64,000 bases of DNA from Kondoa malvinella (Eukaryota > Basidiomycota > Agaricostilbomycetes > Agaricostilbales > Kondoaceae). The translations under genes and the position numbers were made by a program. Below the pieces are notes generated by a model. It worked only from the letters and a program-made list of their open reading frames with translations, made no database searches and was not told where the DNA came from. Shown here piece by piece: positions 48,459 to 62,300 of the stretch (position 1 is its first letter; each line of letters starts with the position of its first letter). The stretch is from contig BCIM01000013.1 in assembly GCA_039545315.1 (NCBI GenBank), forward strand, positions 434,001 to 498,000, in the 5' to 3' direction.

Positions 48459-49588
48459 TCACTTCTTGCTTTCTTCCTTGGCTGGCTCTTCCGCAGGAGG
48501 AAGCTTGTAGGTGTCTGGACCCAAGTCTACACCAGGGCCGACCTGTTCCCAACTGTTTACAGACGTGAGACATGATTGATACCAGAGGGAACAGCGAAAG
48601 CTTACGGTGACTGCGCTCCTGACAGATCACGGAATGCTTGAGATAGCTGCAGCGGCTCCCTAGAGTATGACAATGAGCGATGGAGGTGCAAAGGGTGATG
48701 AAAACGCACTGAACAACCCTCTTTTTCTCTTCATCATATCTGACTTCTACATATCCGGTGAGACTAGTGGTCATATGTATTAGCGATGTCAGCAAGAGAA
48801 ATGTGGACCCACGGGAAGTCTTTTCGCAACGGGTGACCCTCGAACTACACCTAGTTTAGTCGTGGGTAAGAAACCTTATCGAACGGACTCACTCCATAAT
48901 CAGTCAAAATTCTTCGCAAATCCGGGTGTCCAGAGAAGAAGACGCCGAACAGATCCCATATCTCCCTCTCATACCAATCTGCTCCACCAAACAAGGGCAC
49001 GATGGAAGGCACCGGCGATACTTCATCTGCATATGTCTTAACTCTTATGCGCGAGTTGTGTGTAATCGACAGCATGTGGTAGACGACTTCAAAGCGTTTC
49101 GTCCTCGAGGGATAGTCGGCGCCTGAAATGTCCATGACTTGCGTGAATCGAGCATTTGTGTGGTCTCGAAGGAAAGTAATGAGATGAGAGACGGTTTGAG
49201 GCGGGCAATACACTGCAATCAGAGAAGCGGCGTTAGACTTCCTTTGCGTGGACGATTAAAGCAGACATAGCGACGTACAAGTGAGTTCATCTTTGTAAAC
49301 GCTAAACTGTTGAATGAATTTTGGCACGCAGGCAGTAATGTAGGCTCCAAAGTCATGCAAGGGGCCTGATAATTCTCTTGTCTTGTCTGCTGGGTTGGGA
49401 CCGATTGCCTCTTTGTATCTGCAAATGCTCTCTCAGCCTCTGTGATCAGCGTCGATATTGTTGGCGACGAACGGATTCACAGCTGGCGTCCCAAAAGGAG
49501 ACTTGGCTGTAGCATACGTACGCACAGCAGGTCTGGCAACCTGTCTGGCGACTCTTGCTGCTTTCGAGCAGATATTGACAGCTGTCAT
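48459..49588 (-). CDS. NADH:ubiquinone oxidoreductase 30 kDa subunit (NDUFS3), mitochondrial complex I
   Basis: Core hydrophilic-arm subunit of respiratory complex I. The start at 49588 gives a presequence ([20 protein letters not shown]). Conserved blocks: [19 protein letters not shown], then [29 protein letters not shown], then the signature [20 protein letters not shown] with [11 protein letters not shown], and [20 protein letters not shown] across introns. It ends [10 protein letters not shown]. The presence of complex I excludes Saccharomyces-type yeasts. Six or so exons. Its start is 92 bases downstream of the MPE1 stop. Confidence 0.95.
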
Positions 49589-49679
49589 GGTTGGTCTGAG
49601 ATGACCGGAGACAACACTCGGTGCGAGCTCTTGGTGAGCCCAGATGAATGCAAGTAGCTATGTACAATATGCCTATGCT

Positions 49680-51792
49680 TCATGCGTGTCTGTTCCTCTT
49701 CTCATCCCTGACTTCGTCGGTATCATCACCCCGTGATCGCTTGCCTTGCTGCTGAGATCCTACAGACTGCCGTAAGCGACTGGTACAAGTCACAGCAGTA
49801 AGCGCCAGAGCTTACCAGACATGCCCGGATTCTGGCCTCCGGGCTGATTTGGGAAGAAAGGGTTGCTTCTGCCGCGAGATTCACCAGAAGAGCTTGAGTT
49901 CTGCTGCTTGTTTCCCTGCATCATGCTACCCAGTATCATCTGAGCTTGCTGCAATTGATATGTCAGTTGCATGCGCGCCGGAGGCGGGAGTTGAGGGTTG
50001 GAAAGCATCATCATGCATTGCATGATCTGCTGTTGAAGCATGCCAGGATTCATCATCTGCTGAGGCTGTGACGCGGGCGCTGCTGGTGTGGAGGCGCGCG
50101 AAGTCGTCCGGGTTGCGTCCTCTGACTCTCCCGACTGGCCACTTTCCTGTCTTCGCATCGTTGTCGATGGAGGCTGTAACAGAGTAGAGTCGTCCTAAAC
50201 ACCAATTCAAGGTCAGCTTTGGGAGAAGCAGAGGACACTTGTCTTACAGTCGATCTTGTCTCAGCAGGCTGCCCATTCTCAGCATCCTCCATCGTATCAT
50301 TCGGTAGCTTCTCGCCATCTTCACCATCAGGCGCATTCTCCTTGCTCGATCTAACCATTTCTTCCACGTACTCAGAGACCCGCTTGCGCCGCTCCAGATC
50401 GGGTTTTAACAACGAAGTATTTTTGATTTTTGACTCGCACTCGGGACACAATGAGGCATTGGCACGAAGATAATCAGAGATACATTCATGACAAAAAGGT
50501 GTTGAGCAACAAGGTGTAGTCACAGCCTCTCGGAGCAATTTATTGTCGATAGAACACGTCAGATCGGGATCTTGCGGCTGTAGAGCTTGTACTTCTGCTG
50601 CTGTGAGGTTTTTAGGAGCAGCAGATCGATGTTGAGCCCAGGACGCACTATATAGCAGTTCAGCCAAGCGATCCATGAACCGTAGATGGATCGAGACTTA
50701 CGAGTCCGGACGCGCAATGACATAGTTGCCGTCGGAACCGACCATGAGGCCAGACTGGTTGTCAGTGGGCCCTTCCACGCTTTGCAGAAAGCTCTTGGGT
50801 ATGCCAGTGGTGCGCTTTATCCGAGGCTTGTTGTCGAAGGTAGAGTCTTCATTCGTTGGACACTCTTGAATCCAATGACCTTTTGGCAGCATGAGAGTGG
50901 TACCACAGCTAGAAGATAGCGGCATACCTGCTTTCCCGCAACGATAGCAAATGTAGCCTACTGGCGGCGGGCGATTCGATGGAGCAGGTTGTTGTGGCCG
51001 ATAAGTACCTGCCCCTCCGCTAGGAGCGCCAGGACGAGCTACCCGTTTGGCTCTGAGTGTTACATTGTCATCTTCTCATCGGAGCAAGGAGAGCGAGACC
51101 CTCACGTAGCCATTTTGTCCTGTTGCTGCTCCCACTGCTGGTCAGATTGAGCAAACATCTGAGCGATTCGTGAAGCCTCGTCGTTATCCACATCTGCTTG
51201 CACTCCGGTGATGCTGTCAACAGTCGACTCCTAAATCGACGAACTCGAGATGAGAAAGGAAGCATCTGAGTCTGGATGAACGATGTACTGATTTCACACT
51301 TTCATGCTGATCAAAACGTTTGGACATGGGCCCTCTCCACTGGTTCTGCGTCGAAGCAGAAGCTCGACCTGCATTCCTGCTACCCTCTTGGGCGTTATCT
51401 GACGGAACATAGTATTGCGCAGTTCCACGTCCATGTTTCTTTGCAGGAAGTCGCTGCGCAATTACTGTAGTAGCTCGCGGTATAATGGCTTGATCGTTGT
51501 ATTCTGTTACCCATCTCTCAGGTCTGTCGCTTAATTTCGGAATAATAGCTGAAGCTTACCGTCGTCAGTCTGAGAGTTGAAGATGTGCAGATCAAACTCT
51601 TTGGCAGAAGAAGCCAAGTTGTTGGCTAGGACAATCTCCTTTTTCAGATCCCAAGCGCTGATGCCAGTCCCGTCGAACGCAATAGTCGCCGGCTCTTTCC
51701 ATGCTTTGAACTTGCTTTTGGTAGCACGCAGCATATTAGCTCTAGTTGCCTCGGGCTAGCACAACCAGAGCAACTCACTAGAAGACAGACAT
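49680..51792 (-). CDS. MPE1: MPE1/RBBP6-like cleavage and polyadenylation factor subunit
   Basis: Subunit of the mRNA 3'-end processing complex (CPF), with ubiquitin-ligase features. The tiny first exon (MSVFY, from 51792) joins KFKAWKEPATIAFDGTGISA, the start of the DWNN ubiquitin-like domain. A CCHC zinc knuckle is restored across an intron as CYRCGKAGHWIQEC (near 50870–50960). The U-box/RING-type finger reads LTCSIDNKLLREAV, then CCSTPFCHECISDYL, then CPECESKI (near 50430–50560). The C-terminus is Gln/Met/Pro-rich; a final intron (GTAAGC…GTCTGTAG) joins SGSQQQGKRSRGDD and ends RNRHA at 49680. Domain order matches Mpe1. Confidence 0.92.
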
Positions 51793-52081
51793 GGCGAACG
51801 TATACGCAAAACGAAGATCGATTCGAAAGGTGTGCCAGAAGGGCTAGCTATCGCAGTACTCCGTACAGTGACAACAAGATACGAACACGGTCTGCTTTAG
51901 AAGTCTATTGCAACAGGAACGATCAATGGCTAGATGATGGAGTATGGACAAGATCCGATTATCTTGCCAATATCTGGGTAATTGGCAACACGCAAACTGT
52001 TCCAGACATGCTCTATATACAATTACTGCAATGAGCCTGAACTCTCCTCCGCCCGATTCCTACTGCCTTCAAAAAAAAATG

Positions 52082-55000
52082 TCAAAACCGCCCATACATT
52101 GACTGTTGCGAACTCATGCCAGTCGGATTCAGATAAGCATTGGGTCCACCTCTTTGAAGGTTGCCAAAAGCGTTGGCGCCGAAAGGGTTTTCTGAAGTGC
52201 GGCTTTTGGTAAAGTTCCGACGCGAAGAGTGCGCCTGGGCTCCTGGCAATCCAGCAGGAACATGAGACGGGCTGTCCATGCTCCCATAGCCGCTGAATCC
52301 CATCATCTGCTGTCGAGGCTGTTGCTGCGGCAGCCAAATGCCGTTTGTAAAATCTGAAGCAGCCATGTTGGGCGAATAGGATTGGTAAGGTTGTTGATGG
52401 TACGCCATATTCGCGCTGTATTGCTGACCGTTGAGTATCGGTCTCTGCCAAGATAATGGATTATCGCGAGCATATGGCGACGCATTGGGTTGGAACGCAG
52501 TTGTGACAGACGGAGCGGAGTATTGTTCCGCAAATGTAGAGCTTGGGTGACTGTGTATGCTTGAAGATTGAGCGACATTGTTGACCATTGATTCTGCCGT
52601 ATGCGGATACATTGTCACACGACTGGTTTTGTCTGATGCGGCATCTGCTGAGCTTTCCTCTTCCGCTTTGAGATCGTTCATGCTTGGCAGAGTAGACGGA
52701 AAGTCGTCGACCAAGTCTCTCAGCGAATTGCTTGCGCTAGCGTCTTCGTTGATGTTAGGCTGTGCCCACACATTTTTGACTACCGACAGAGAAAGAGGAC
52801 CTTCATCCCAGGTCGAATTAGACACGGAGCGAGAAGATCTGTGATATCGAGAAGGCTCTGCAGATGCTGAAGTAGTAGGCACTGCATTGCCAGAGCCTGA
52901 TGCCTGTTTTGAAAATACGGTCAGCCGGGCGTTATCACAAGAGACAGAACAAGCATACCATGCTTCGATGAGTACCAGGTAGGTGTCCGCTTAATATGGA
53001 CGGGGATGAGCTAGAGTCGAAGCTGAACGAAGATACCGCAGCTTGTATTTCTGGCGGAGGAACCGGATATCGGAAAGTCGGATCACTACGCTGATCGGAG
53101 TCGTGCCAAATGGGCATAGAGGCGTCAAGTATGTCGCCCGAGCCCTCTGATGTGGCATGTAACGACGGTAAAAGGCCAGCCTTTCCGGGTAGTTTTACAG
53201 TCGGCCCTCGACTTGAACCTTTGATAGCCACTTTAGGCAGGATGACGGCGATGTTCTTGTTTCCAACTTCTCCAGCAGCATTTGAGGACAGATCGATGAC
53301 AGTCTGAAAGGTTTCAACTGTAGCATTGGTTGCGTCGCGAGTGGAAGGGTTTACAGAGGTTGTCTGGTCTTGCCTTCGCGGTCGGCCTGGCAGTCGCAGA
53401 ATGAGAGGGGCGGGAGGAAATAGGGCCTGTTCGCGGAACAGATTGGAGAGCCCTTCAGAACGACTCGTGTTCCACGATACAGTGAACAGGCGGTCTGGGC
53501 GATTCTGCCTGTGCAGGTTGCTTTGCTGCCGATTCGTCAAAGGAGGTAGTCTGCCATTAATGGTGCCGAATTTCAGCTTCGGTATAACTTTCCAGACCGA
53601 TCGAGGGGATGGTGCGCGTTCAAAACGAGAGATAGAGAACATTTCATCGGCCACCGGCGTGACTGCTCGCTGGACAGGAGACTGGAGTAATTCAGTCGGC
53701 TGTCGGTGTCTCCGATCGCCAGAGTCCAATAAGACTTGATTTGGGGCAACCTTTTTGTCAGATGAGGAGGGTGAAGGATCTTCGATTCTTGATTTGCCTG
53801 ATACAAGCAGTTCCTGTAATCTAGACATGGCGTCGTTGAGTGATGACATCTCGGCTGGTTTATACGGCAGTCTTGGCGCCGTAGGATTCTTCGCTTCGTG
53901 AATGCTAGCATGAAGGTGCACGGTAGGAGTTTTACTGTCTCCTACTGATGGTTCATGGGTCGTATCGCCACGTGGAATAGAGCGAGTATCAGGAGATGAC
54001 GCTTTGGGCCGGAGGACAGCGTCTTCTGCATTGACATTCGACTGAGGGTGCGAAAATGATCTTGGCGACGGTCTTTCAGGCAGAAGCGCCTTTTCTATAG
54101 CCGTTGACGCCGAGTCGCGGAGCGTAGCTGAGCTTGATGATGGCAAAGATCGAGCAGGCTTTGTCGTCTCTCCTCGAATTGGTGGGACGGGCGCAGGCAA
54201 GATAGTGCTTCTGCGCCAACTTGAGCTTTCTTCAGCGCGAGAAGGAGTATCTGCTGCCGGGGTCAATGCGGTCGCTGGTTGGCGATTCGGCTGCGGTACT
54301 TGGGCCAAGACTCCGGCAACATCGGTGGTTTGCAAATTCTGGTGTTTTGGTGCTGCAGGCAGGGCTGGTGGGATTTGATCATTCGAGACTTTCATGTCCT
54401 TTGACGTGCGGATCGCTGAAGCGTTCTCGTCCTTGCCCATGCTGTCCGGATCGGCAGATGACTTTCTTGCGATTGGCAGCTCAGTGGGACCCTCGGGAGA
54501 CCTGGAAGTGGTAAGTTGAAATATCGCTGGATCGCTTAGAGCTTGTTTAGGCTCATGAGTAGTTGCTGCAATCGTCACCTGTGGCGAGCTGGCGGCATCA
54601 GACAACGTGCTCTGGATCAAGGGCTTTGTTGATGCCTGAGATTGGACTTTCTGTTCCATGGCTTGCGCTTTGCTTCGAGCGCGATCCACCGCAGCCTGCG
54701 TAGCAGCTGCTTCTTCCTGTTTCCTCTTCCTGGCGCGTTCAGCCGCAGACTGCATCTCGCGCTTATGGAGCTCTGCCACACTTTCAGCGGACTCTGCTGG
54801 AGCAGGCAGTGATTCCTTGCTTGTTGACATTGCAATGGACTGAGGACTTGGCTGCAAGACAGGCTGAGCAGTCACTGACTGAGCGGCAGTTGACGCAGGT
54901 AGAGGATCAGAAGATGATGTGGGAAAGATGCTTTTGCTATCTGCGGCAATCGGTCGAGTCGGAATAGCCCAAGCCTGCTTTGGAGGTTTGCTTGCTCTAT

Positions 55001-56957
55001 GATCCTGCCCGACGGGCACATCTGTCGAAGTGGCTGCTTTGAGGCTAGATGTTACCGGCCCAGTAGTAGATGCCGATGATGACTGTTGCTTTTCAGGCCG
55101 TTTCAATACCTGTGATGGTGGGTGTTCTCGCTTCTCTCCGCGCGCTTGATTCTTAGTAGAGTGGTTGACAGAGTGATCGTAAGGCTCCAGCTTGCCCAAT
55201 CGATCGTTGAAGAGACTCTTGTTCTCTGAGAACGCTCTGGAATGCGGCACGCCTCGATCAAAGTCGCCAGCTGGTTGAGCAGATCGAGCATTGCTTAATG
55301 GCGGTCCAGTTGAGGTGGTAGATAAAGCAGGTCTCATCGAGGCGGGTGGTAGTTCTTGGCTGTCTTCGAGCGGGATTTTGTAGGTTGCTCCGTCGCCGAA
55401 ATCTACAATGTCACCAAAGTCATCGTCCTCATCTCCCATCTGACGTTGAGAGAATGTAAGTCTAGGCTATGGAACGAAGACTTGGCTTACCTCGTCCCAG
55501 TGATTGGCATTCGGATCCAGATGAGTGCCACGGAAGGCGTCGAGATCTTCAATCAGGTGCTTTCGGTAAGCAGCAGCAGCTTCTGCGGCTGCAAGCTTGC
55601 TCGACTTGTCTTTAGCCTCCTTTGCAGCCAAGGCGGTTGCCAATGCTCTCGCTTTCAACTCTTTGCCTGCTTGGACATTGAGCTTTACCAAGGAAGAGAG
55701 GTTCGTGTGACAAACTTCTCGAAGCCTCCGCGACACTTGGAAATTCGCCGCTTCCGCCCCATTCTCCCCCTCTCCCATAGCTGGAAACAGAGTCTTGCGC
55801 GTGACTCGCCCACGGGGCAGCGCCCATCGGTCTGCCACCGCGACCTCTGCCATTGCTCATGCCTTGAGACTGGTATCCACCTCGAGAAGAACCAACCGCT
55901 TGATAGCGTCCAGTATTTGAAGCGTAAGCGGAACCTCGTGTCTGATCAAAAAAAGTCGGCGCGGGCAACTCTGCTGAAGGCGATCGTAGTTGCCGGCCCC
56001 AGCTGCTGCTGTTACTACTGGAAGAGCCTGTTGCTCCATGCATTGGTATGCCAGATGTAGATATCTTGCCTGTGAGCAGACGGGGTCCCGAAGGTGGCAG
56101 GGCAGAACTGCTTGGCTGCAGAGAAGGTCCTGTTTGATAGATTGGTGTTGGAGCAGCAGCTAGAGGTGTAGGGACTCGTTGTGCTGCGCAGCAACCCGTA
56201 AGATCAAAACCATGTAAGAGCTGGGACATGCTCACGCGCAGCAGGCGACCCTGTTCTACTCGAGCTCGCACTCTTTGGATCCGCGGTTGCCCTATTGAAG
56301 AGGTTGGCACGTTCAAACGCGGAAGTACAGAAAGACCAACTTTTCAAGGAACTTCTTGTTCACGCGTAGACTGCTTGAGAATTTCTTTGGCTGGCCAGGT
56401 ATTGAACGCTCTGAGATTGCTGGACTGACGAGAGTGCCAGTCACGGGTGCAGGAACACCAGTCTTTGGGCTTAGCGCCGGTGCGGACAGGTCTTGGTCGG
56501 ATGCTTCCTGCGGGCTACTGTCAGAATCCTTCTGATTCTCTTGCTGAAAGGTCGTAGCCAAATGGTTGGGCTCGCCTGCAAAGGCAATGCCAGACAAAGC
56601 CCGCCCAGATGTTGAAGCATCTTGGCTCACTGCGCCATTGGGTGTTGCTGCTAATGTCGATGTGGCATTTGCTGGCTGCGATTGATTTAAGTCTACAGAC
56701 GCCATGGGTGCTGCCTCAGTAGCCTGGTCGGTAGATTGTACAGAGTCATGCTCTTGAGGTTCTGTGAATTCAATCGAAAAGGGCCGAGGAAGCGTTGTCT
56801 GACCTGGGCTCTGTTCAGAAGCTACAACACTTGGTGCTGGCAACGCAGCGTTGTGTGCCGATTCACTTTGAGATGTCAAGGTTTGATGCACAGTTGCTGC
56901 AATGGCGTCGACGGAGCTTGCTGCAGGAGATGCATTAGCCGCGCTTTGAGATGCCAT
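52082..56957 (-). CDS. Very large, mostly disordered unknown protein
   Basis: About 1,480 residues in at least six exons. Start at 56957 (MASQSAANASPAASS). Conserved-looking islands stand out in the Ser/Pro/Gln-rich background: GQPKKFSSSLRVNKKFLEKA (joined across an intron near 56345), an RGRGG-containing stretch near 55820, a coiled helix LVKLNVQAGKELKARALATA (near 55640), and NANHWDE joined directly to MGDEDDDFGDIVDFGDGATY (55490/55439). The long 834-codon exon (55439–52935) splices to the last exon at THRSMASGSG. The last exon holds STWDEGPLSLSVVKNVWAQP and ends at 52082. The islands suggest short binding motifs on a scaffold. I cannot name the family. Confidence 0.75.
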
Positions 56958-57136
56958 ACACTGCCGGTAGGCTCTCCAGTTTGGCCTGACTAGATCGAGC
57001 GATAGCGAGTCGACGACGAAAGACAAGCGGGATGGACAATGGTATTTGAAACTGATGTGTAGCATGTACAAGGTGAATGATCTAATATAACTGATATGAC
57101 TGCTGCGCTACAACTTCTGCGCCATTAGGTAGACTT

Positions 57137-60100
57137 TCACGCAGGTGCCATTGTCCTGTAAAGAGTGGTCAGTTTCGACTCAAGTGAGAAATAGACCACA
57201 GCGCACTCGTTTAAATTCACTAGGAGCACAGCGACGTTAGGATAGGCAACATGTACCAGAAGGTAAGGGCTTACTCTCTTTCGAAAACTCCTCCTTGCTG
57301 TTTTGGTCGCGTTTAGCGTTCGACTTGGCGACCAAGCTTTGGCGAACAAGCTTGTACAGTTCTGCGAATGCGATGTAAACCAAGATACTGGCGAAGATCA
57401 TGCCCCATTGCCATGTAAGCCCGCTATCAATTAATAGTGAGCAGCCGCCTAAAAGTCAAGACTCGAGTCAATAACTTACGTCAACAGGAAGACATCGCGG
57501 TTGATGACAGGCTACGTCGACACGTTAGCGCAAGCAGCGATCGAAAGATTCTCGCTTACAATGTACACGACGGGCTGCAACATGACTTTAGCAGATTTTC
57601 GGCAGAACCGAGGCATAGGACTTACGAAGACCGAAAGCGACAATGCAAGTACACACCACAACAACAACTTGTTGTCGAGAAGATTGGTCTTGAAGAGACT
57701 GCGGTTGGGCTTCTTGCAAGTCAAGGCGTGAACTGTCCCGTATGTCATCAGCGCACGCAAAACAGAAGTACAATAGTTGTCTTGGTCTCACCCATGAGGA
57801 CAATAAGGAACGCCGAGAAGCAAGTTCCGCGAGCTTGGAAAATGATGTCGCAAGCATCGCTGTAGTCAGTGTTGCAATCGATGCCAATTTGACCCTAATT
57901 CGCCAAATGAGATCAAACCGTCGCGAGGTGGCTCGGCTTACATCGTGGTAGCCATACAGAACAATGCAGAAATTGGCTAAAGCGATGCCGGCCATCAGAA
58001 TACCGTAGAAGAACAAGTCGATCCACCAAGATTTGACGAAGATGCTCTTGTAATCCGCGGGCGCATTGTCTATTAAAAGGAAATCAGTAGGTCCTCCACC
58101 TGTGAGGATAGTGACGAACTCATTGCGTTCTTGTCGGTCGGCTCGAGACCCAAGGCCAGAGCTGGAGGACCGGCAGCCAGGGTCTAGAATCCGAGTCAGG
58201 TTCGAATCTCGCTGTCAGCAGCAAGTCTGCTTACGTTGATCCATAGAGCTGCCACAGGCGACAGAGCTATTAAAAAATTCTTCAGTTCGCATTCTCTAAC
58301 CTCGAAAATTCGCGCCGTACGGAAGGTGGACTCTCCAGTTGGGTCTTGGAAAGAAAGGCCAATCATCACTGCAAGAAGTCATGAGGCTTGCTCTTTGATC
58401 TTCCAGGCGGCAGCACTTACAGACTAAGACTTCACCCAAGTTGCCGGAAAGAAGCTAAGATCACAATGTCAGACACAAACTAGCAGAGTCCCTGAATATG
58501 CGCACGTAGAGCAAAAAGTTGGACAAGTTGGAGAAAACAGATCGACCTTTGCGGATAGCACGGATGATGGTATCAAACTAGAAGGTGAATTAGACATGGC
58601 GAGTATGAGCATGGTAGAAAACGTACTTGATCGTCAGTCAGTACAATTTCTCCACTCTGCTTGGCGACATCACTGCCGCTACCCATAGCTGAGTGATAAA
58701 CGTGAGCATATCGTCATGTACAAATCAAACTCTTACGTACCAACTCCGACATCGGCGCGCTTCAAGGCAGGGGCATCGTTGACACCATCACCAGTCATGA
58801 CGGCCAAACGATTGCGTCTGTGCAAAGCTTCCACCATACGTACTAAAGCAAAAATGTTACCTCTTGGTAGACAGACGCCTCATCTGCAAACTAACCTTTT
58901 GTCTCGGGAGCCTAATGGTGGGCATCAATACAGCGCTGGTTGATGCAAAGGAAGAACATACGCAACGAGCAATGACACGCGGTAGTGTTGGTAGATCATC
59001 AATTTCATCTTCTGAAAGGCGGTCAAATTCGGGTCCGGTCTGTGGAAGCCATCAGATCTGAGGATCCAGTACAGCATATAGTTAGAGCTGACCATAACGT
59101 CTGAGGGGCCATAGCTTTTACCAATGATACCGACAGCTTGGGCAATTGCGATAGCGGTGGCTTTGTGGTCACCAGTCAACATGCGAGGAATGATTGACGC
59201 CTTCTTGCAATCATTGACGGCGGCTTTACTTTCCATGCGAGGTGGATCACTGGTAACAGATTAGCAGTGCTTGTATAGCTTGAAGCAGACGCCTACAAGA
59301 TACCAACAAGACCAAGGAATCCAAAGTCGCTGGTCTCTAGTTCCTCACGAGGCAAGGAAGCAATTGAGTCGGCCTCCTTGCTGGGGATCTTTCGGCCACA
59401 TAGGGTCAAGACACGGAGACCTTCGCCAGCCAGGTCTTCGTATTGCTGGTTGATGCTTGAGCGATGTTCTTTAGTCAGAGCTGTAGCGTCTTCTTTGCCC
59501 ATGCCCAATTTGTCGCACAGATCGAAGACGCGTTCGATGGCTCCCTTCATGAGGACAAGAACGTGACTGCCTTCGCTTTCTCCGCCAGAAGGAATGAACT
59601 TGTAGGCAACTGTCATGCGTTTGATCTAGCAGAGCGGGTCTCAAAGATTGGCACAGATAATGCAGCAGGGCCACTCACTGTACTGTCGAAAGGGTGTTCA
59701 ATGAGCTTCTCATAGTGTCCACTCTGGCCAGCGATGGGAGGGCGTTGATTGCGAGTGGACGCGGAAGTTTCGGTTCGCTTTAATTGAGCAGGAGCCTTGG
59801 TGAGATGAGGGCGACCGTGACCGAGTTTGTACGCAAACTGTCAGTGAGATAAGCATGTGCTCCGCTGTAGCACGCTTGACTTACAGTTTGCAACGCTACT
59901 TCGGTGGCGTCACCGTTAGCTTCCCACTTGCCGGCGCTATCTTCCTTCTCGGAACGTTGAATAGTAGCGGTGTTGCAGAGACTGCCACAGAGCACCAACT
60001 CTCGGAGGCGAGAGTCCATAGTGTGCATATCGACCAAATTTTCCTTGTCAAGATCATCGTCCTCCAGCATGCCTGGAGTAACTTCGGTCTGCAAATCGTC

Positions 60101-62300
60101 GACAGCCAGTACGGCACCTCTTGGGTAGTAAGGTTCACTCCTACAGGCTGTGAGCGACCCAGGGTTCATACTAAAGAAGCTACCGACTTACCCGCTTTCG
60201 ACAGAGTACAATTGACCTTTATCAGCACTTGGTGAGTCCTTTTCGCCGTCGCTGGTGAAGGGAACCCAGGCTTTCTTGAGCACCATCTTGCCAACACTGT
60301 GCAGCAGAGGTAAGTCAATGCATATCGTCGATCAAAAAATAGTCATGACATACGTGATAGTTCCAGTCTTGTCGGAGCAGACATCCTATGACGACGTGAG
60401 CAAGCCGCGTATGAGCGTAGAGAGATGCTCGTACAGTGACGGCGGCCAAAGTCTCGATGGCGTCAGACTTCCGGACCAAAGCATTTCGATTGGCGAGCTC
60501 TTTGGAAGCATTGGCCAAACTGAGAGCAACAACGGCAATCAAGGAGGCAGGTAGTAGAGACACAGCAGTAGCCACGGCGTAAGTAGCGATGGACAACGGT
60601 ACGTTTTCGAAAGCAGCTAAAAAAAAAGCATGTTTAGTCATTGGGCACAAACGGCACAAACAGACTCACTGGAAGCAACAACAACGAGCGCTAGCAAGCA
60701 CGAGATACCCAACAGGACATAAGCCAAGCCATTAAGTCTGTTCAAGACAAATTAATTGATCCCAGCTCTTGGTGAGAAGTCATACGTACTTGACTTGTAG
60801 CGGGGTAGTATTGGCCAATCCCATGATACACTTGATCCTGTACAAGCGGTAGGACCATCCTTTAGCCTTGACTGTTTCCTTGCGGTCCATGGCATCCGCG
60901 ATTTTGCCCAACTCAGTTTTCATGGCAGTTGCGACAACAACACATCGAGCTTGACCTTTGACGACTTGAGAGCCACTGTAGACCATGTTTGTACTACACA
61001 GATCCAGTTCAGTACGCACCAAGGTGAAAAAAACTTGGAATTTACCGGTCTCCGACAGGGCAGTCGCCGTCTTCAATGGGTTCCAATGTCTTGACAGATG
61101 GTAATGATTCACCTTTGAGAACGTCTCAGCGTAAATCATGGGCATTAGGGAGCTGCTGACCAGTAAGCAAAGCTTCGTCGACCTCCAATCCGGACATGTG
61201 ACCATCAAGAATACGTGCATCCTAGACGCTCTAATCAGCCACAACAACGAGCAAAACAGAGATGGCGCATACAGCCGGTACAATGTCACCGATTTTGACA
61301 ATAATGATATCACCAGGGACCTGTTCAAGGTCAATTTTGCAATTCTGAATCGGTCTTGAGCCCGACTTACGACTTCTTCGGTCTTGACAGAATCTGTCTG
61401 ACCTGTCTGGCCAGAGGAGCCATCTCCGTGGCGAATAACGACACTGTTATACACTTAATCATTAGGGAATGAGAGGCCGGGAAGGAAGAGAGACGTACGC
61501 AGATGGAGATCCGACACTTTGCAAGGCAGCAACAGTCTTTTCCGCGCCTTTCATGCCGATTAAGGGATGAAGGAAACGACTCGTGAGCGCGACTTACTCC
61601 ATTCGTTGACCGTAGAGACACCGACATTGATCACGACCAATGCGAAAATAACACCTCCCTATCGACCCCACATTGTCAACATTACGGATAAAACGTTCGT
61701 GACGATGTATGCGCACCGAGATAAAATCCTGGGTACCAAATGACACAGCCATAGCCGCGATCTTTCGCACAGATGAGCTCATGTCAGCCGGAATACGGGA
61801 ATCGAAACACACAAGAACGACTGCGAAAGAAGCTCAGTACAAATTAGCGCTGGTCACGAGGCACTGACTAGTCATAGCATTCAGCGTATTGCGGACTCTG
61901 CCAAGATAGAGGGTAAGCGGGAGTAAATCCGATAGAAGTATAAACGCACAAGATCTTTAACAAACTGGGCGGGGGCTACAAGAGACAACGTTAGCTTGCA
62001 TAGATAGCCATAATATGGGGTCCGCGTACAACTTCCTTGAGTTGGTTCGCGCCATGGATGCCTTGAAGCTCCTTGACCTTGCTCTGCGAAAGACCCATGA
62101 CAATATCAGTCTCGAAAGCCTTCACACAGGTGTCCGAGTCAAGTGTGTGAGCCGGGCTGCCATTACAGAGATGAGCTGCCAGTGCCAGCCCCAAGTCCGG
62201 TTACGCACCTTGAGAGTGGGCCATTATTGTTCTTGCCATCCTGCAACGTTGTCTGCCTGCTTCCGATCTCTGGCTTTTCGCCCTTTTCCTTATCACCCAT
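57137..62300 (-). CDS. ENA1: ENA-type P-type ATPase (Na+/Li+ or K+ efflux), class IID
   Basis: Plasma-membrane cation-exporting ATPase. The start at 62300 ([14 protein letters not shown]) is followed by the IID N-terminus [20 protein letters not shown]. Motifs: [13 protein letters not shown] (near 61130–61180), [18 protein letters not shown] (near 60960–61060), the phosphorylated Asp in CSDKTGTIT (near 60340–60390, across an intron), [11 protein letters not shown] (near 59890), [15 protein letters not shown] (near 59170), [17 protein letters not shown] (near 58750–58800), and [20 protein letters not shown]. Around 20 short exons. The C-terminus is short (EFSKERTMAPA). Fungal ENA pumps are usually induced by salt and alkaline pH; no control element was identified here. 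Confidence 0.93.

Noticed and set aside
58185..58225. tRNA-like GGTTCGAATCTC T-arm
   Set aside because: It falls inside the ENA ATPase gene, and no acceptor stem, D-arm or anticodon arm of the right spacing can be folded upstream.
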